From Saccharofermentans sp. (GTDB lineage: Bacteria > Bacillota > Clostridia > Saccharofermentanales > Saccharofermentanaceae): a DNA stretch of 64,000 bases. The position numbers were made by a program, and so were the translations under genes. Shown here piece after piece: positions 52,738-63,501 of this stretch. How positions within the stretch are numbered: the first letter of the stretch is position 1; every line of letters starts with the position of its first letter. The notes under the pieces are model-generated. The model was not told the origin of the DNA. It did not search any database and saw only the letters and a program-made list of their open reading frames with translations. The stretch lies in the NCBI GenBank assembly GCA_024403695.1, contig JAKSRI010000007.1, forward strand, positions 1-64,000, written 5' to 3'.

Positions 52738-52760
52738 TTTGACTTTGACTTTCTTTGACT
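52738..52760 (-). promoter_or_regulatory. CtsR operator
   Basis: On the minus strand AGTCAAA-GAA-AGTCAAA, the consensus tandem heptad with 3-base spacing (52744-52760). A third heptad AGTCAAA overlaps by one base (52738-52744). It covers the region just downstream of the predicted transcription start. Confidence 0.9.
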
Positions 52761-52766
52761 AATAAG

Positions 52767-52795
52767 ATTATCTTACTCCCTGTATTTATTGTCAA
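52767..52795 (-). promoter_or_regulatory. Sigma-A promoter of the ctsR operon
   Basis: On the minus strand TTGACA (52790-52795), 17-base spacer, GATAAT (52767-52772). Start near 52760, inside the CtsR operator. Five of six -10 bases and all -35 bases match consensus. Confidence 0.85.
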
Positions 52796-53359
52796 CTATT
52801 TTTTGTCAGGAATATGTCTATTACCTTCAGACTTAGCAAAAGCGCTCTCTATCTGCTCTTTATATTTAAGATTAGGTGCATAAGGATAAGGCCAGGCATA
52901 ACCATCACTAACCAACATTAAATTCACCATTTTAAGTTCCTGATTTTCATCCAAAATATACACATAGGCCAGTTCTCTACCATACTGATCTTCTTTTTCC
53001 TCATCATATTCAAGGTATACTTCAGCATCTTCAAGTAAAGTTCTAGTATATTCTGATGCCATTATTCCGTATTCCGTGTTCTCACTTTCATCATGAGATG
53101 CAGATTCTGGTGTATCTATTCCGATTAATCTCACATGAACCCTTTTCTCTTCCATTAGAACAATTATGGTGTCACCATCAATAACATAATCCACTTTATA
53201 GGGACCAGCATAGTCCTCGAAAGTAACCTCGTTAACTTCAGGAATGCTCTCATCAGCCATCCTATCGTTACGAGGAAAGGCCTTGCATCCAGTGCACGCT
53301 GTCACCAGAAGCAGAACCCAAATTGTTATGCATTTCGCCATGTCTAGTAACTTTCTCAT
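52796..53359 (-). CDS. Staphylococcal-nuclease-like lipoprotein
   Basis: 187 residues from ATG 53359; a longer frame runs through the -10 TATAAT at 53369-53374, so the shorter start is preferred. A signal peptide with lipobox VTAC puts the enzyme at the cell surface. The SNase domain shows YVIDGDTIIV, VRLIGIDTPES and DQYGRELAYVY, keeping the Asp, Arg and Glu positions of the nuclease site. It probably degrades extracellular DNA or RNA. No Shine-Dalgarno is visible, and the -10 ends nine bases before the ATG. It lies between rpoC and the ctsR promoter and reads on its own; its stop overlaps the -35 of the ctsR operon. Confidence 0.88.
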   Translation of the reverse strand: MRKLLDMAKCITIWVLLLVTACTGCKAFPRNDRMADESIPEVNEVTFEDYAGPYKVDYVIDGDTIIVLMEEKRVHVRLIGIDTPESASHDESENTEYGIMASEYTRTLLEDAEVYLEYDEEKEDQYGRELAYVYILDENQELKMVNLMLVSDGYAWPYPYAPNLKYKEQIESAFAKSEGNRHIPDKK

Positions 53360-53368
53360 ATCAATTTC

Positions 53369-53374
53369 ATTATA
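53369..53374 (-). promoter_or_regulatory. -10 element of the SNase-like gene
   Basis: Perfect TATAAT on the minus strand; the ATG at 53359 begins ten bases after its end. This gives a leader of only 2-3 bases. The -35 region is poor. Confidence 0.5.
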
Positions 53375-53406
53375 GCCGGTGCCGTCGCAAATAATTCTCC
53401 AAACAC

Positions 53407-53436
53407 GCAAAAACGCCGGCTCAAATGAACCGGCGT
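53407..53436 (-). terminator. Terminator of rpoBC
   Basis: Stem ACGCCGG (53413-53419) with CCGGCGT (53430-53436). On the minus strand GTTTTTGCG follows. It lies 28 bases after the rpoC stop, ending the rpoBC message. Confidence 0.8.
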
Positions 53437-53463
53437 CTGTTGTTATTGAAAACTATAAATCAA

Positions 53464-56400
53464 TTAAGAATCAGCAAGTGCAGCATCTTCCTCTGCTTCT
53501 GCCTCTCTAATTGAATCAAGATAATCATTATCGAACATTGTAGCTTCCTCAGAATATGGATCATACTCCTTACCTGTAATAGCTACGCTGTTCTCCTTGA
53601 TAACAGGAACAGCTGTGATGTCTCTGTATCTCTGGAGACCTGTACCAGCAGGGATAATAGAACCGATGATAACATTCTCCTTAAGACCGATGAGTGGGTC
53701 AACCTTACCCTTAACAGCAGCATCTGTAAGAACTCTTGCTGTCTCCTGGAAGGAAGCTGCAGAGAGGAAGGAATCTGTGTTGAGGGAAGCCTTTGTAATA
53801 CCGAGAAGCTGTCTCTTACCAACTGCAACTCTCTTACCCTCAGCCTCGAGCTCCTTATTAACTGCCTCGAAGTCGATGAGATCAACTGTAGAACCTGTCA
53901 TAAAGTCGGAATCACCTGGATCCTCGATACGAACACGTCTCATAAGCTGACGAGTGATAACCTCGATATGCTTATCGTTGATACCTACACCTCCGTTCTT
54001 ATATACCTTGATAACTTCGCTCAAGATATACTTCTGAACGCCACGTACATCCTTAATCTTCATGATATCAGATGGGTTAACTGGACCATCTGTAAGGGAA
54101 TCACCAGCCTCAACCTGCTCTCCGTCAGATACTCTGATTGTAGAGTTAAGGTTAACAGCATAACGGCACTCCATCATTGGTGCTCCATCCTCGTCATAAC
54201 GGATATTGTCAGGGGAAGCAGTGATAATAATCTCTCTCTTACCCTTCTCACCATTCTCGATTCTTACTGTACCATCAATCTCAGAGATGATAGCTTCTCC
54301 CTTAGGCTTACGAGCCTCGAAGAGCTCCTCGACTCTTGGAAGACCCTGAGTGATATCATCACCAGAAGCAATACCACCAGTATGGAATGTTCTCATTGTA
54401 AGCTGTGTACCAGGCTCACCGATTGACTGAGCAGCCATGATACCTACTGCCTCACCACCTGTTGTTGGGAGACCGTTAGCAAGGTTAATACCATAACACT
54501 TAGAACATACACCGTGACGGGACTTACAGTCGAATACGGATCTGATCTTAACCTTCTTAGCGCCAGAGTTCTCAATCTTCTTAGCAACATCTGGGCTGAT
54601 AAGCTCATTACGCTTAACATATACTTCACCAGTTGTAGGATCTGTAATGTCCTCAGCAGCATAACGACCATTAAGACGATCACGAAGTGGCTTAATAACA
54701 TCCTTCTTATCGTTAGCGATAACTGCGATTTCCTTAACCCATGTGAAGTCATCTGTACCACAGTCTTCCTCAGAAATAATAACTTCCTGAGCAACATCTA
54801 CAAGTCTTCTTGTAAGGTAACCAGAGTCAGCTGTCTTAAGAGCTGTATCGGAGAGGGCCTTACGAGCACCGTGTGAAGAGATAAAGAACTCGAGAACGTT
54901 CATACCTTCACGGAGGGAAGACTTGATAGGGATTTCGATTGTATCACCAGTTGTATCAGCAAATGTACCACGCATACCAGCGAGCTGCTTAATCTGGTTA
55001 TCGTTACCACGGGCACCAGATGCAGACATCATCTTGATTGGGTTGTCAGACTTAAGTGACTTCTTCAATGCGTCTGTAATTGCGTCTGTTGTTGTATTCC
55101 AAATACCTACTACCTGTCTGTGACGACCAGACTCAGTCATCAAACCACGCTCATAGCTTGTTGTAATCTTATCTACCTTAGCATCAGCCTCAGCAAGCAT
55201 CTTCTCCTTAACTTCTGGCACGATCATATCTTCAATACCGATAGAAATACCAGACTTTGTGGAGTAGTGGTAACCAGTAGACTTAACAGCATCAAGGAAT
55301 GTAACTGTTCTTGTAGAACCATTAGCTCTGATACATCTGTCGATAATATCACCGAGCTGCTTCTTACCAACCTGGAAATCAACCTCGAGAGCAAGTGCGT
55401 TCTCTGGGATGGATCTGTCTACATAACCAAGGTTCTGTGGAACGATCTCGTTGAAGAGGAAACGTCCGAAAGAAGAGTAAACGATACCAGTCTTAACTTC
55501 ACCGTCAATCTCCTTAGAAATACGGATACCAACCTTAGAATGAAGCTCGATGTTATGGTTGTCATAAGCCATCTGTGCCTCATCAATAGATGAGAATACC
55601 ATTCCGTCACCCTTACACTCTGTTCTCTCCATTGTGTCATCACGCTGCATTGTGAGGTAATAACAACCAAGGATCATATCCTGTGTAGGAACTGTAACTG
55701 GCTTACCATCCTGAGGCTTCAAGAGGTTGTTTGTAGAGAGCATGAGGAATCTTGCCTCAGCCTGTGCCTCTGCAGAGAGAGGTACGTGAACAGCCATCTG
55801 GTCTCCGTCGAAGTCAGCGTTGAAGGCTGTACATACGAGTGGGTGAAGCTTAATAGCTCTTCCCTCTACGAGTACAGGCTCGAATGCCTGAATACCAAGA
55901 CGGTGAAGTGTAGGAGCACGGTTCAAAAGAACTGGGTGATCCTTAATGATATCCTCAAGAATACCCCATACGCATGGGTCATTACGATCTACCATGTGAC
56001 GACCTGTCTTGATGTTCTGTGTAAGTCCATCAGCAACAAGTCTCTTAATTACGAATGGCTTGAAAAGCTCGAGAGCCATCTCCTTAGGGAGACCACACTG
56101 ATACATCTTAAGCTCTGGTCCTACTACGATAACTGAACGTCCGGAGTAGTCTACACGCTTACCGAGGAGGTTCTGACGGAAACGTCCCTGCTTACCCTTA
56201 AGCATATCTGTGAGGGACTTGAGGTTTCTGTTATTTGTAGCAGATGTAGAACCTGTAACAGCACGTCCACGACGACCGTTATCGATAAGTGCATCTACAG
56301 CCTCCTGGAGCATTCTCTTCTCGTTTCTAACAATAATGTCAGGTGCACCGAGATCGAGGAGCTTCTTAAGACGGTTATTTCTGTTAATTACTCTTCTATA

Positions 56401-57174
56401 AAGATCATTAAGATCGGATGTAGCATAACGTCCACCATCGAGTGGTACCATTGGACGAAGCTCTGGTGGAAGTACAGGAAGTACATCGAGAACCATCCAC
56501 TCAGGCTTGTTCTTAGAAGTCATGAATGCCTCTACAACCTCGAGTCTCTTAATGATTCTTGCCTTCTTCTGTCCAGAAGACTCAGCTCTTGCAGCATCAA
56601 GTTCAGCAGCAAGTGCAGGAATGTCTACTTCTGAGAGAAGCTTCTTAATAGCTTCAGCACCCATTCTTGCATCAAAAGCGCTCTTACCATACTTAATAAC
56701 GTAATCTCTGTACTGTACTTCATCAAGAATCTGCTTCTTAACGAGATCAGTCTCACCTGGATCAATTACGATATAAGCTGCAAAGTAAAGAACCTTCTCA
56801 AGAGTCTTTGGCTGAATATCAAGCAAAAGGCTCATACGTGATGGGATACCACGGAAGTACCAGATATGGGAAACAGGAGCTGCGAGCTCGATATGACCCA
56901 TTCTCTCACGACGAACTGTATTCTTTGTAACTTCTACTCCGCATCGGTCACAAATCATGCCCTTATAACGGATCTTCTTATACTTTCCGCAGTGACACTC
57001 CCAAGACTTTACAGGTCCAAAAATCTTCTCGCAGAAGAGACCGTCTGTCTCAGGCTTCTGTGTACGGTAGTTAATTGTCTCTGGCTTCTTAACCTCACCG
57101 TGAGACCAGCTCTTGATGACCTCAGGTGAAGCAAGCTTAATGCCGATTGACGTTAAATGATTTGAATCATACAT
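53464..57174 (-). CDS. rpoC: RNA polymerase beta' subunit
   Basis: 1236 residues, typical for Firmicutes without large insertions. An N-terminal zinc site [20 protein letters not shown] is present, along with the catalytic [16 protein letters not shown] (three Asp binding Mg2+), the trigger/bridge region with [17 protein letters not shown], and a C-terminal zinc site with [16 protein letters not shown] precedes the ATG. It is co-transcribed with rpoB, 47 bases upstream. Normally rpsL-rpsG-fusA-tuf follow in many Firmicutes; here a terminator and unrelated genes follow. Confidence 0.98.
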   Translation of the reverse strand: MYDSNHLTSIGIKLASPEVIKSWSHGEVKKPETINYRTQKPETDGLFCEKIFGPVKSWECHCGKYKKIRYKGMICDRCGVEVTKNTVRRERMGHIELAAPVSHIWYFRGIPSRMSLLLDIQPKTLEKVLYFAAYIVIDPGETDLVKKQILDEVQYRDYVIKYGKSAFDARMGAEAIKKLLSEVDIPALAAELDAARAESSGQKKARIIKRLEVVEAFMTSKNKPEWMVLDVLPVLPPELRPMVPLDGGRYATSDLNDLYRRVINRNNRLKKLLDLGAPDIIVRNEKRMLQEAVDALIDNGRRGRAVTGSTSATNNRNLKSLTDMLKGKQGRFRQNLLGKRVDYSGRSVIVVGPELKMYQCGLPKEMALELFKPFVIKRLVADGLTQNIKTGRHMVDRNDPCVWGILEDIIKDHPVLLNRAPTLHRLGIQAFEPVLVEGRAIKLHPLVCTAFNADFDGDQMAVHVPLSAEAQAEARFLMLSTNNLLKPQDGKPVTVPTQDMILGCYYLTMQRDDTMERTECKGDGMVFSSIDEAQMAYDNHNIELHSKVGIRISKEIDGEVKTGIVYSSFGRFLFNEIVPQNLGYVDRSIPENALALEVDFQVGKKQLGDIIDRCIRANGSTRTVTFLDAVKSTGYHYSTKSGISIGIEDMIVPEVKEKMLAEADAKVDKITTSYERGLMTESGRHRQVVGIWNTTTDAITDALKKSLKSDNPIKMMSASGARGNDNQIKQLAGMRGTFADTTGDTIEIPIKSSLREGMNVLEFFISSHGARKALSDTALKTADSGYLTRRLVDVAQEVIISEEDCGTDDFTWVKEIAVIANDKKDVIKPLRDRLNGRYAAEDITDPTTGEVYVKRNELISPDVAKKIENSGAKKVKIRSVFDCKSRHGVCSKCYGINLANGLPTTGGEAVGIMAAQSIGEPGTQLTMRTFHTGGIASGDDITQGLPRVEELFEARKPKGEAIISEIDGTVRIENGEKGKREIIITASPDNIRYDEDGAPMMECRYAVNLNSTIRVSDGEQVEAGDSLTDGPVNPSDIMKIKDVRGVQKYILSEVIKVYKNGGVGINDKHIEVITRQLMRRVRIEDPGDSDFMTGSTVDLIDFEAVNKELEAEGKRVAVGKRQLLGITKASLNTDSFLSAASFQETARVLTDAAVKGKVDPLIGLKENVIIGSIIPAGTGLQRYRDITAVPVIKENSVAITGKEYDPYSEEATMFDNDYLDSIREAEAEEDAALADS

Positions 57175-57221
57175 ATTGTTTGAAGTCTCCTTCCTTAAAC
57201 GTGGATAATCTTTACTGGATA

Positions 57222-60200
57222 TTAGAGGTCATCATCAAACTCATCGTCTGCATCAATGAAGTCTTCCTCTGCGATAGAACCGTCTTCGTTAGCTACAACG
57301 AAACCACTATCGAGAATATCCTGTGGATTCTCCCCGTCTACGTCGAACTCACGTCTTGTTGCATCATCCATCTCAGCGAGGTTCTCCTCAGAAACGATGA
57401 TGTCAGATGTCTTGAGCTCCTGATTGTCATCTGTGTAAAGTGAGATATCAAGGGCAAGTGCCTTAAGCTCACTTGTAAGTACGTTAAAGGACTCTGGGAT
57501 ACCAGAAGCTGGAACGTTCTTACCTCTGATGATTGCATCGTAAGTCTTGGAACGACCCTCGATATCATCGGACTTAACAGTAAGAATCTCCTGGAGTGTA
57601 TGAGCAGCACCGTAAGCCTCGAGAGCCCAAACCTCCATCTCTCCGAATCTCTGACCACCGAACTGAGCCTTACCACCGAGTGGCTGCTGAGTAACGATGG
57701 AGTATGGTCCGATAGAACGAGCATGCATCTTATCATCAACGAGGTGGTGGAGCTTCAAGTAGTACATAACACCTACTGTTACTCTGTTATCGAATGGCTC
57801 ACCTGTACGTCCATCATAGAGGACTGTCTTACCATCGCTGTCGATTCCTGCAAGCTGGAATGCTTCTGCAATATCTTTCTCGTTAGCACCATCAAATACT
57901 GGTGTTGCTACCTTCCAGTTAAGAGCACGAGCAGCACGACCAAGGTGTACCTCGAGGAGCTGACCGATGTTCATTCGAGAAGGAACGCCGAGTGGGTTAA
58001 GTACGATATCAAGAGTTGTACCGTCTGGAAGGAATGGCATATCCTCCTCTGGAAGAATTCTTGAAACGACACCCTTGTTACCATGACGGCCGGCCATCTT
58101 ATCCCCAACACAGAGCTTTCTCTTCTGTGCGATGTATACACGAACCATCTGGTTAACAGAATTCTTAAGGTTAGGATTGTTCTCCTTTGTGAAGATGTCT
58201 ACATCTACAACAACACCTGTCTCACCATGTGGAACACGGAGGGATGTATCTCTTACTTCACGAGCTCTATCACCGAAGATTGCTCTATAGAGTCTCTCCT
58301 CAGCTGTTGGATCGGACTCACCCTTAGGAGAAACCTTACCAACGAGGATATCACCAGCCTTAACCTCAGCACCGATACGGATAATACCGTTCTCATCAAG
58401 GTTCTGGATAGCATCTGTACTAGCATTAGGAACTTCACGAGTAATCTCCTCAGCTCCGAGCTTAGTATCACGAGCCTCACACTCGAACTCCTCGATATGG
58501 ATAGATGTATAAACATCATCTCTTACGATTCTCTCGTTAACGAGGACAGCATCCTCGTAGTTGTAACCTTCCCATGTTGTAAATCCGATGAGAACGTTTC
58601 TACCGAGAGCGAGCTCTCCGTTATCTGTAGCAGGACCGTCAGCAATTACGTCACCGGCCTTGATCTTCTCGCCGATAGCAACGATTGGTCTCTGGTTGAT
58701 ACATGTTGACTGGTTAGATCTCATGTACTTATTAAGCTTATAAACATCCTCAACGCCATCCTCACGAGTTACCTTAATGAGGTTAGCTGCTACGAATGTT
58801 ACTGTACCGTCGTTCTTAGCAACCTGGCAAACACCAGAGTCCTTAGCTGCACGATACTCCATACCTGTACCGATGATTGGTGCTTCAGGCTTAATAAGAG
58901 GTACTGCCTGACGCTGCATGTTAGAACCCATGAGGGCACGGTTAGCATCATCGTTTCCAAGGAATGGGATAAGTGATGTAGAAACAGATACAAGCTGCTT
59001 TGGAGATACGTCCATGAAATCAACATCATGGTGCTCGAGCTGCAAGAACTTATCCTGCTTACGGCATGTAACCTTCTTAGCAATAAAGTGTCCGTTCTCA
59101 TCGATTGGCTCATTAGCCTGAGCAATGTTGTAGAGATCCTCTTCATCAGCAGTCATGTAACGAACCTGATCTGTTACAACCTTGTTCTCCTTATCGTAGA
59201 GACGATAAGGTGTCTCGATAAATCCATATTTATTTACGCGTGCGTATGTAGCAAGAGATGTGATAAGACCGATGTTAGGTCCTTCAGGAGACTCGATAGG
59301 ACACATTCTTCCGTAGTGTGAAGAGTTAATGTCTCGAACCTCGAAGGAAGCACGGTCTCTTGAAAGTCCACCAGGACCAAGAGCAGAAAGTCTTCTCTTA
59401 TGAGTGAGCTCAGCAAGTGGGTTCTGCTGGTCACCGAACTGTGAAAGCTGGGATGAACCGAAGAACTCACGGAATGCAGCGCTAAGAGGTCTTGTATTTA
59501 CAAGAGTAGCAGCTGTAATCTTGTCGGATTCCTTATCGTCGATGGAACCCATTCTCTCACGAATGTTCTTCTCAACACGAGCCATACCCTGACGCATCTG
59601 GTTCTGGAGAAGCTCACCAACAGAACGGATTCTTCTGTTACCGAGGTGGTCGATGTTATCAACTGTACCTACGCAGTAACGGAGACCGATATAGTAAGAA
59701 ACCATAGCGAAGATATCATCTACTACAAGGTTCTTAGGCATGAGCTCGCCACGCTTCTCATCGAGTGTGTACTTAAGCTCTGTAGCAATCTCATTCTTAG
59801 GTGTGTTAGCTCTGATGTCCTCGATAATCTCACGGAGAACAGAAACACGAACACGCTCGTTAATAGCTGTCTCATTAATATCGAAGCCCTTAAGTTCCTT
59901 AGCAGAGAAGCTTGCACGAATGTACTTATCAGCATCTACACGGCCGTTACCAACAACCTTGTGTGGAACCTCAGAAACTCTCTGAGTATCACCGATACGC
60001 TCGATTGGGTAGATAAGACATGTTGCGATACCAGCATCCTCGATCTCCTTAGCGAGCTCAGCTGTGAAGATTGTTCCAGCCTTAGCGAGAACCTCACCAT
60101 CAACTGTTACAACATCCTCTGCAGCCTTGTGGCCAATGATTCTTGCAGAAAGACCAAGCTTCTGAGCGATCTTATAAATACCTACTCTAGCAAGATCATA

Positions 60201-60992
60201 TCTTCTAGGATCGAAGAACATATTATTAAGGTGGTTAGCAGCAACCTCTGGTGATGCAGGATCACCAGGACGAACCTTGGAATAGAAAGTGATGAGAGCC
60301 TCATCCTTAGAATTTGTTGTATCCTTCTCGAGAGTTGTGCGGAGGCACTCCTCCTCACCGAAAGTATTAATAATATCCTCATCCTTAACGAGACCCAAAG
60401 CTCTAAGGAAGATAGTAAGTGGGAACTTACGTGTTCTATCAACACGTACGTTAATGACACCAGACTCATCCTCTTCAAGCTCTAACCAAGCACCTCTGTT
60501 AGGAATAATCTGTGATGTATAAAGTGTCTCACCGTGCTTACCGTACTCTGTACCAAAGTAAGCTCCTGGAGAACGTACAATCTGGGAAATAATAACACGC
60601 TCAGCACCGTTAATTACGAATGTACCGTGCTCTGTCATGATTGGGAAGTCACCTACGTAAGCTTCCTGTTCTTTACTTTCACCAGTTTCAGTATTTCTTA
60701 AACGAAGCTGAATCTTAAGTGGAGCAGCATAATTGCTGTCCTTTTCATGACACTCATTGAGCTCATAAATTGGCTTTGTAGGGTCGAACTCTTTACCAAT
60801 GAAATAAACTTCCCAGATACCCTGTGAATCAGTTACAGGAGAAATCTCCTGGAAAATCTGAGAAATACCTTCCTCGAGGAACCAGTTATAAGAATTCTTC
60901 TGGATCTCGATAAGATTAGGTACCTCGATTACCTCATCGATGTGAGAGTAGGACATACGCTCTGTCTTGCCTTGCTTGACGGAATGTACCAT
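57222..60992 (-). CDS. rpoB: RNA polymerase beta subunit
   Basis: 1256 residues from ATG 60992, with GAGGTGA at the proper distance; a TTG-initiated frame runs 99 bases further upstream without support. Rifampicin-region motifs are recognisable ([20 protein letters not shown], then [13 protein letters not shown]), as are the catalytic-face GHNGxxGV-type [14 protein letters not shown] and the C-terminal [22 protein letters not shown]. It has a strong consensus promoter (61136-61164) and a leader of about 137 bases. It is not preceded by rplJ-rplL, which is the common Firmicute order. Confidence 0.98.
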   Translation of the reverse strand: MVHSVKQGKTERMSYSHIDEVIEVPNLIEIQKNSYNWFLEEGISQIFQEISPVTDSQGIWEVYFIGKEFDPTKPIYELNECHEKDSNYAAPLKIQLRLRNTETGESKEQEAYVGDFPIMTEHGTFVINGAERVIISQIVRSPGAYFGTEYGKHGETLYTSQIIPNRGAWLELEEDESGVINVRVDRTRKFPLTIFLRALGLVKDEDIINTFGEEECLRTTLEKDTTNSKDEALITFYSKVRPGDPASPEVAANHLNNMFFDPRRYDLARVGIYKIAQKLGLSARIIGHKAAEDVVTVDGEVLAKAGTIFTAELAKEIEDAGIATCLIYPIERIGDTQRVSEVPHKVVGNGRVDADKYIRASFSAKELKGFDINETAINERVRVSVLREIIEDIRANTPKNEIATELKYTLDEKRGELMPKNLVVDDIFAMVSYYIGLRYCVGTVDNIDHLGNRRIRSVGELLQNQMRQGMARVEKNIRERMGSIDDKESDKITAATLVNTRPLSAAFREFFGSSQLSQFGDQQNPLAELTHKRRLSALGPGGLSRDRASFEVRDINSSHYGRMCPIESPEGPNIGLITSLATYARVNKYGFIETPYRLYDKENKVVTDQVRYMTADEEDLYNIAQANEPIDENGHFIAKKVTCRKQDKFLQLEHHDVDFMDVSPKQLVSVSTSLIPFLGNDDANRALMGSNMQRQAVPLIKPEAPIIGTGMEYRAAKDSGVCQVAKNDGTVTFVAANLIKVTREDGVEDVYKLNKYMRSNQSTCINQRPIVAIGEKIKAGDVIADGPATDNGELALGRNVLIGFTTWEGYNYEDAVLVNERIVRDDVYTSIHIEEFECEARDTKLGAEEITREVPNASTDAIQNLDENGIIRIGAEVKAGDILVGKVSPKGESDPTAEERLYRAIFGDRAREVRDTSLRVPHGETGVVVDVDIFTKENNPNLKNSVNQMVRVYIAQKRKLCVGDKMAGRHGNKGVVSRILPEEDMPFLPDGTTLDIVLNPLGVPSRMNIGQLLEVHLGRAARALNWKVATPVFDGANEKDIAEAFQLAGIDSDGKTVLYDGRTGEPFDNRVTVGVMYYLKLHHLVDDKMHARSIGPYSIVTQQPLGGKAQFGGQRFGEMEVWALEAYGAAHTLQEILTVKSDDIEGRSKTYDAIIRGKNVPASGIPESFNVLTSELKALALDISLYTDDNQELKTSDIIVSEENLAEMDDATRREFDVDGENPQDILDSGFVVANEDGSIAEEDFIDADDEFDDDL

Positions 60993-61129
60993 TATCAAAT
61001 CACCTCTTGAACATGCTTTGGAACCAGTGGTTCCGCGCGGCCTTTTACTATCAAAACAGCTCTTGCTACCACAATTAACTGTTTTAGTCAAGCTATTCAG
61101 GGCATAGTCCCCCCCATAGTTTGACGCAA
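60993..61129 (-). promoter_or_regulatory. Structured 5' leader of rpoB
   Basis: Between the predicted start (about 61129) and the rpoB ATG, two short inverted repeats occur: AAAACAG/CTGTTTT (61053-61059 with 61079-61085) and GGAACC/GGTTCC (61020-61025 with 61029-61034). No U tract follows either, so an attenuator is not obvious. The leader might mediate processing or translational control. A 33-codon in-frame extension without a ribosome site runs through it. Confidence 0.4.
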
Positions 61130-61135
61130 TAATAG

Positions 61136-61164
61136 ATTATACGAGCCACGTCAAGAGTTGTCAA
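61136..61164 (-). promoter_or_regulatory. Consensus sigma-A promoter of rpoBC
   Basis: Minus strand TTGACA (61159-61164), 17-base spacer, TATAAT (61136-61141): both hexamers are perfect. It lies between the foldase-gene terminator and the rpoB leader, which accounts for the gene-free region 60993-61268. Confidence 0.88.
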
Positions 61165-61212
61165 CCTCATTTCGAAAGAGGTTTTCAATTATTTTTTCTT
61201 CTCCTAATTAGA

Positions 61213-61240
61213 CAAAAAGGGCCAGACTTTCATCTGGCCC
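61213..61240 (-). terminator. Terminator of the foldase gene
   Basis: Stem GGGCCAGA (61219-61226) with TCTGGCCC (61233-61240), then on the minus strand TTTTTGTC. It lies 29 bases after the stop of the SurA/PrsA-like gene and separates it from rpoB. Confidence 0.85.
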
Positions 61241-61268
61241 GTTAATAATCATCTTGTTCAATTAAGAC

Positions 61269-62753
61269 TTAGTATGTCCATCTCTTGATTACATCTTTGC
61301 TGATCTCATAAGTCTCACCGTTAGCGTGAAGCTCTGTATTCCACTTCTGGGACAAGAGTGCGATAGCGCTCTCCTTGATGCCCATCTGCCACATTGGGAG
61401 ACTCTCTTCGAAGTAAAGAACTGTAACTGTGTTGTTCTCTGCATCAGTAATAACTGTCATGTCGCCAGCCTTACGAGCGGAATCAAAGAGCCATGCGCTG
61501 GACTTTGTATCAATCTCTGTAGCCTCCTGGTAAGCATTACCCTGGAAATCCTCCTCTGTCAAACCAAGCTTGTAACCACCTGTAAGAATCTCGTTAGGAT
61601 TTACTGTTGTCTGCTTAACATACTTATCGAATGCATGGGAATCAACATCTGTCTTTGCAGCAAATGCATTAGCATCGTCAAGCGCCTTCTGATAATCTCC
61701 ACCGTAAGATGAGAGATATACTGTACAGGATCTGTAAGTTACTGCAGGTGTCTCATCAACGATACGATCAATAACAAAGATTACATATACACCATCATCA
61801 GTAGCAATTGTGCTGTAAGAACCTACTTCATTATCCTGGTTGAATACATAATCAGTTACATCAGAGGAAACATAACCCAAAGAAGCTGAGTAGCTCTGAT
61901 AGTAATAAGGAACTACATCCTCTGTATAGCCCTGAAGCTCAGGAGCATCCTTACCAACAATTGCGATAACTGCATCTGCAAAATCCTGGTTTGTAGGAGC
62001 ATCCTTCTTATCCAAAGCAGCTACTACCTTGTCAGCGTCAGCCTGTGCAGCAGCAATATCGTACTTTGTCTCTTCATTTACTGGGAAGAACTTATATGAG
62101 AAGTTACCTCTCTGGTAAGCAGATGGATTCTCATTGAAGCTTGCCTCGATTTCCTCTGGCTTTACTTCCATCTCGAACTGCTTTACGTAGTTCTCGTACT
62201 CAGTAGCGATAGCCATTCTCTCTGTGCACTTTCTGTACAATCTTGTTGTCATTCCTCTACCATAGATAGAAGAAAGATACTGATCATCTGTCATGTTATA
62301 GAGAGTTGAGTAAATTGTAGCCTGATCTGCCATGGACTTTGCATAACGCTCAGCTCCACCAAAATCATCATAACCCTTTGCCTTTGCCTGATTCTCTACC
62401 AATACACAGTTTACAATCTCATCAGCAGCTGTCTTAAGGAGCAAATCTCTGTAAGTCTCACCTGTTGTCTCATCATATACTGTGTCCATGTACTCCTCAG
62501 GAATCTGGTAGGAATTCTGAACTGTGCTGAGGTGATAATTAAACTCAAGAACAGAAATATCTTCAATCTTGGATGTCTTACCATCAACTACCTTAACAAC
62601 TCTCATTCCTGGAACAAACTTAGGAATAAGACCTGTAAAGTATACAAAGTAAGCTATAGCAGAAAATGCCATAACCAATGTAACAAGAATAGCAATAATC
62701 TTGCCCTTCTTGCTTGCCTTCATGCTCTTGTTTGATTTCTTGTTGCTAGCCAT
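61269..62753 (-). CDS. SurA/PrsA-like extracytoplasmic foldase
   Basis: 494 residues. A lysine-rich start and one hydrophobic helix (about 18-45) anchor it; no lipobox is present. The large extracellular part is mostly helical with a SurA_N-like section (EFNYHLSTVQNSYQIPEEY to about residue 220). A typical parvulin rotamase signature is not evident in the C-terminal half, so peptidyl-prolyl isomerase activity is uncertain. Chaperone-like folding of exported proteins is inferred from the overall layout. It has its own promoter (62809-62837) and terminator. Confidence 0.68.
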   Translation of the reverse strand: MASNKKSNKSMKASKKGKIIAILVTLVMAFSAIAYFVYFTGLIPKFVPGMRVVKVVDGKTSKIEDISVLEFNYHLSTVQNSYQIPEEYMDTVYDETTGETYRDLLLKTAADEIVNCVLVENQAKAKGYDDFGGAERYAKSMADQATIYSTLYNMTDDQYLSSIYGRGMTTRLYRKCTERMAIATEYENYVKQFEMEVKPEEIEASFNENPSAYQRGNFSYKFFPVNEETKYDIAAAQADADKVVAALDKKDAPTNQDFADAVIAIVGKDAPELQGYTEDVVPYYYQSYSASLGYVSSDVTDYVFNQDNEVGSYSTIATDDGVYVIFVIDRIVDETPAVTYRSCTVYLSSYGGDYQKALDDANAFAAKTDVDSHAFDKYVKQTTVNPNEILTGGYKLGLTEEDFQGNAYQEATEIDTKSSAWLFDSARKAGDMTVITDAENNTVTVLYFEESLPMWQMGIKESAIALLSQKWNTELHANGETYEISKDVIKRWTY

Positions 62754-62808
62754 ATACTCAAGAACCTTTCTTCAATGGTGCCATTATTATTTATAAAAAA
62801 ACATTGTA

Positions 62809-62837
62809 ATTATAATTCGAGTGTAAGAATAAATCAA
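62809..62837 (-). promoter_or_regulatory. Promoter of the SurA/PrsA-like gene
   Basis: Minus strand TTGATT (62832-62837), 17 bases, TATAAT (62809-62814). The -10 is perfect and the -35 matches four of six. It lies about 56 bases upstream of the ATG. Confidence 0.6.
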
Positions 62838-62853
62838 ACTTTATATATAAGTA

Positions 62854-63501
62854 TTACAATAAAGCCAATTCTTTGATGGTAGAAACCATCACACCTGGAT
62901 AGTTATTTAAAATAAACTCCTTATCCATATCTGACCACGCCACCAATGCAAAATCTGCACCCGCAGCCTTTGCACAAGCCGCATCCGGTATCGCATCTCC
63001 AACATACAACACTCTGCTCATGTCAGTAACCCCAAGCTTTCGTGCCGCCAGAATAAGTGGCTCTGCCTCAGGTTTGTGCTTATCAGAATCCTCATGAAAC
63101 ACAAACCCGTCGAAAAGAACATCCATACCCTTAAGTTCCAGCGTTATCATGGCGGATTCGGTTTTCTTTGACGTCATGATTCCCTGCTTAAATCCAAGAG
63201 ATTTAAGATAAACTATGCCTTCCATAACCTCAGGAAAAACTTCCACCTCATCGTTACGTAACGCCTCGCAATTGATTTCGAGGTATTTCTCCACCAACTT
63301 TTTCTGGTCCTCGTCGCAATGCATAGGGAAGCACTCCACCAGAGGTTTGCCAATGTAACTTTTCAAATCCTCCACGGTTCTTGTGCACTCACCGTACATC
63401 CACTCATAAGTTTTAATGAAGGAATCAACAATTACTGGGACAGAGTTAATAAGTGTGCCATCCAGGTCATATAATATGGCATCATACTTCCTGTTACTCA
63501 T
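62854..63501 (-). CDS. HAD-superfamily phosphatase (phosphoglycolate-phosphatase-like)
   Basis: 215 residues from ATG 63501, which overlaps the last codons of the CorC-like gene; a longer frame to 63585 would lie within that gene. HAD motifs: LYDLDGTLINS (motif I), MTSKKT (II), KHKPEAEP (III Lys) and VLYVGDAIPDAACAKAAG (IV). The C1-type helical cap (about 20-85) fits the Gph/PpaX group. It is likely a sugar-phosphate or pyrophosphate phosphatase. The overlap implies co-expression with the CorC-type gene. Confidence 0.9.
   Translation of the reverse strand: MSNRKYDAILYDLDGTLINSVPVIVDSFIKTYEWMYGECTRTVEDLKSYIGKPLVECFPMHCDEDQKKLVEKYLEINCEALRNDEVEVFPEVMEGIVYLKSLGFKQGIMTSKKTESAMITLELKGMDVLFDGFVFHEDSDKHKPEAEPLILAARKLGVTDMSRVLYVGDAIPDAACAKAAGADFALVAWSDMDKEFILNNYPGVMVSTIKELALL

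Noticed and set aside
58083..60254. Long plus-strand frames opposite rpoB
   Set aside because: They lie wholly opposite a highly conserved gene and show antisense composition; no promoter or ribosome site.
60993..61091. 33-codon N-terminal extension of rpoB
   Set aside because: It would need a TTG without ribosome site and has no match to RpoB N-termini, whereas ATG 60992 has GAGGTGA upstream.
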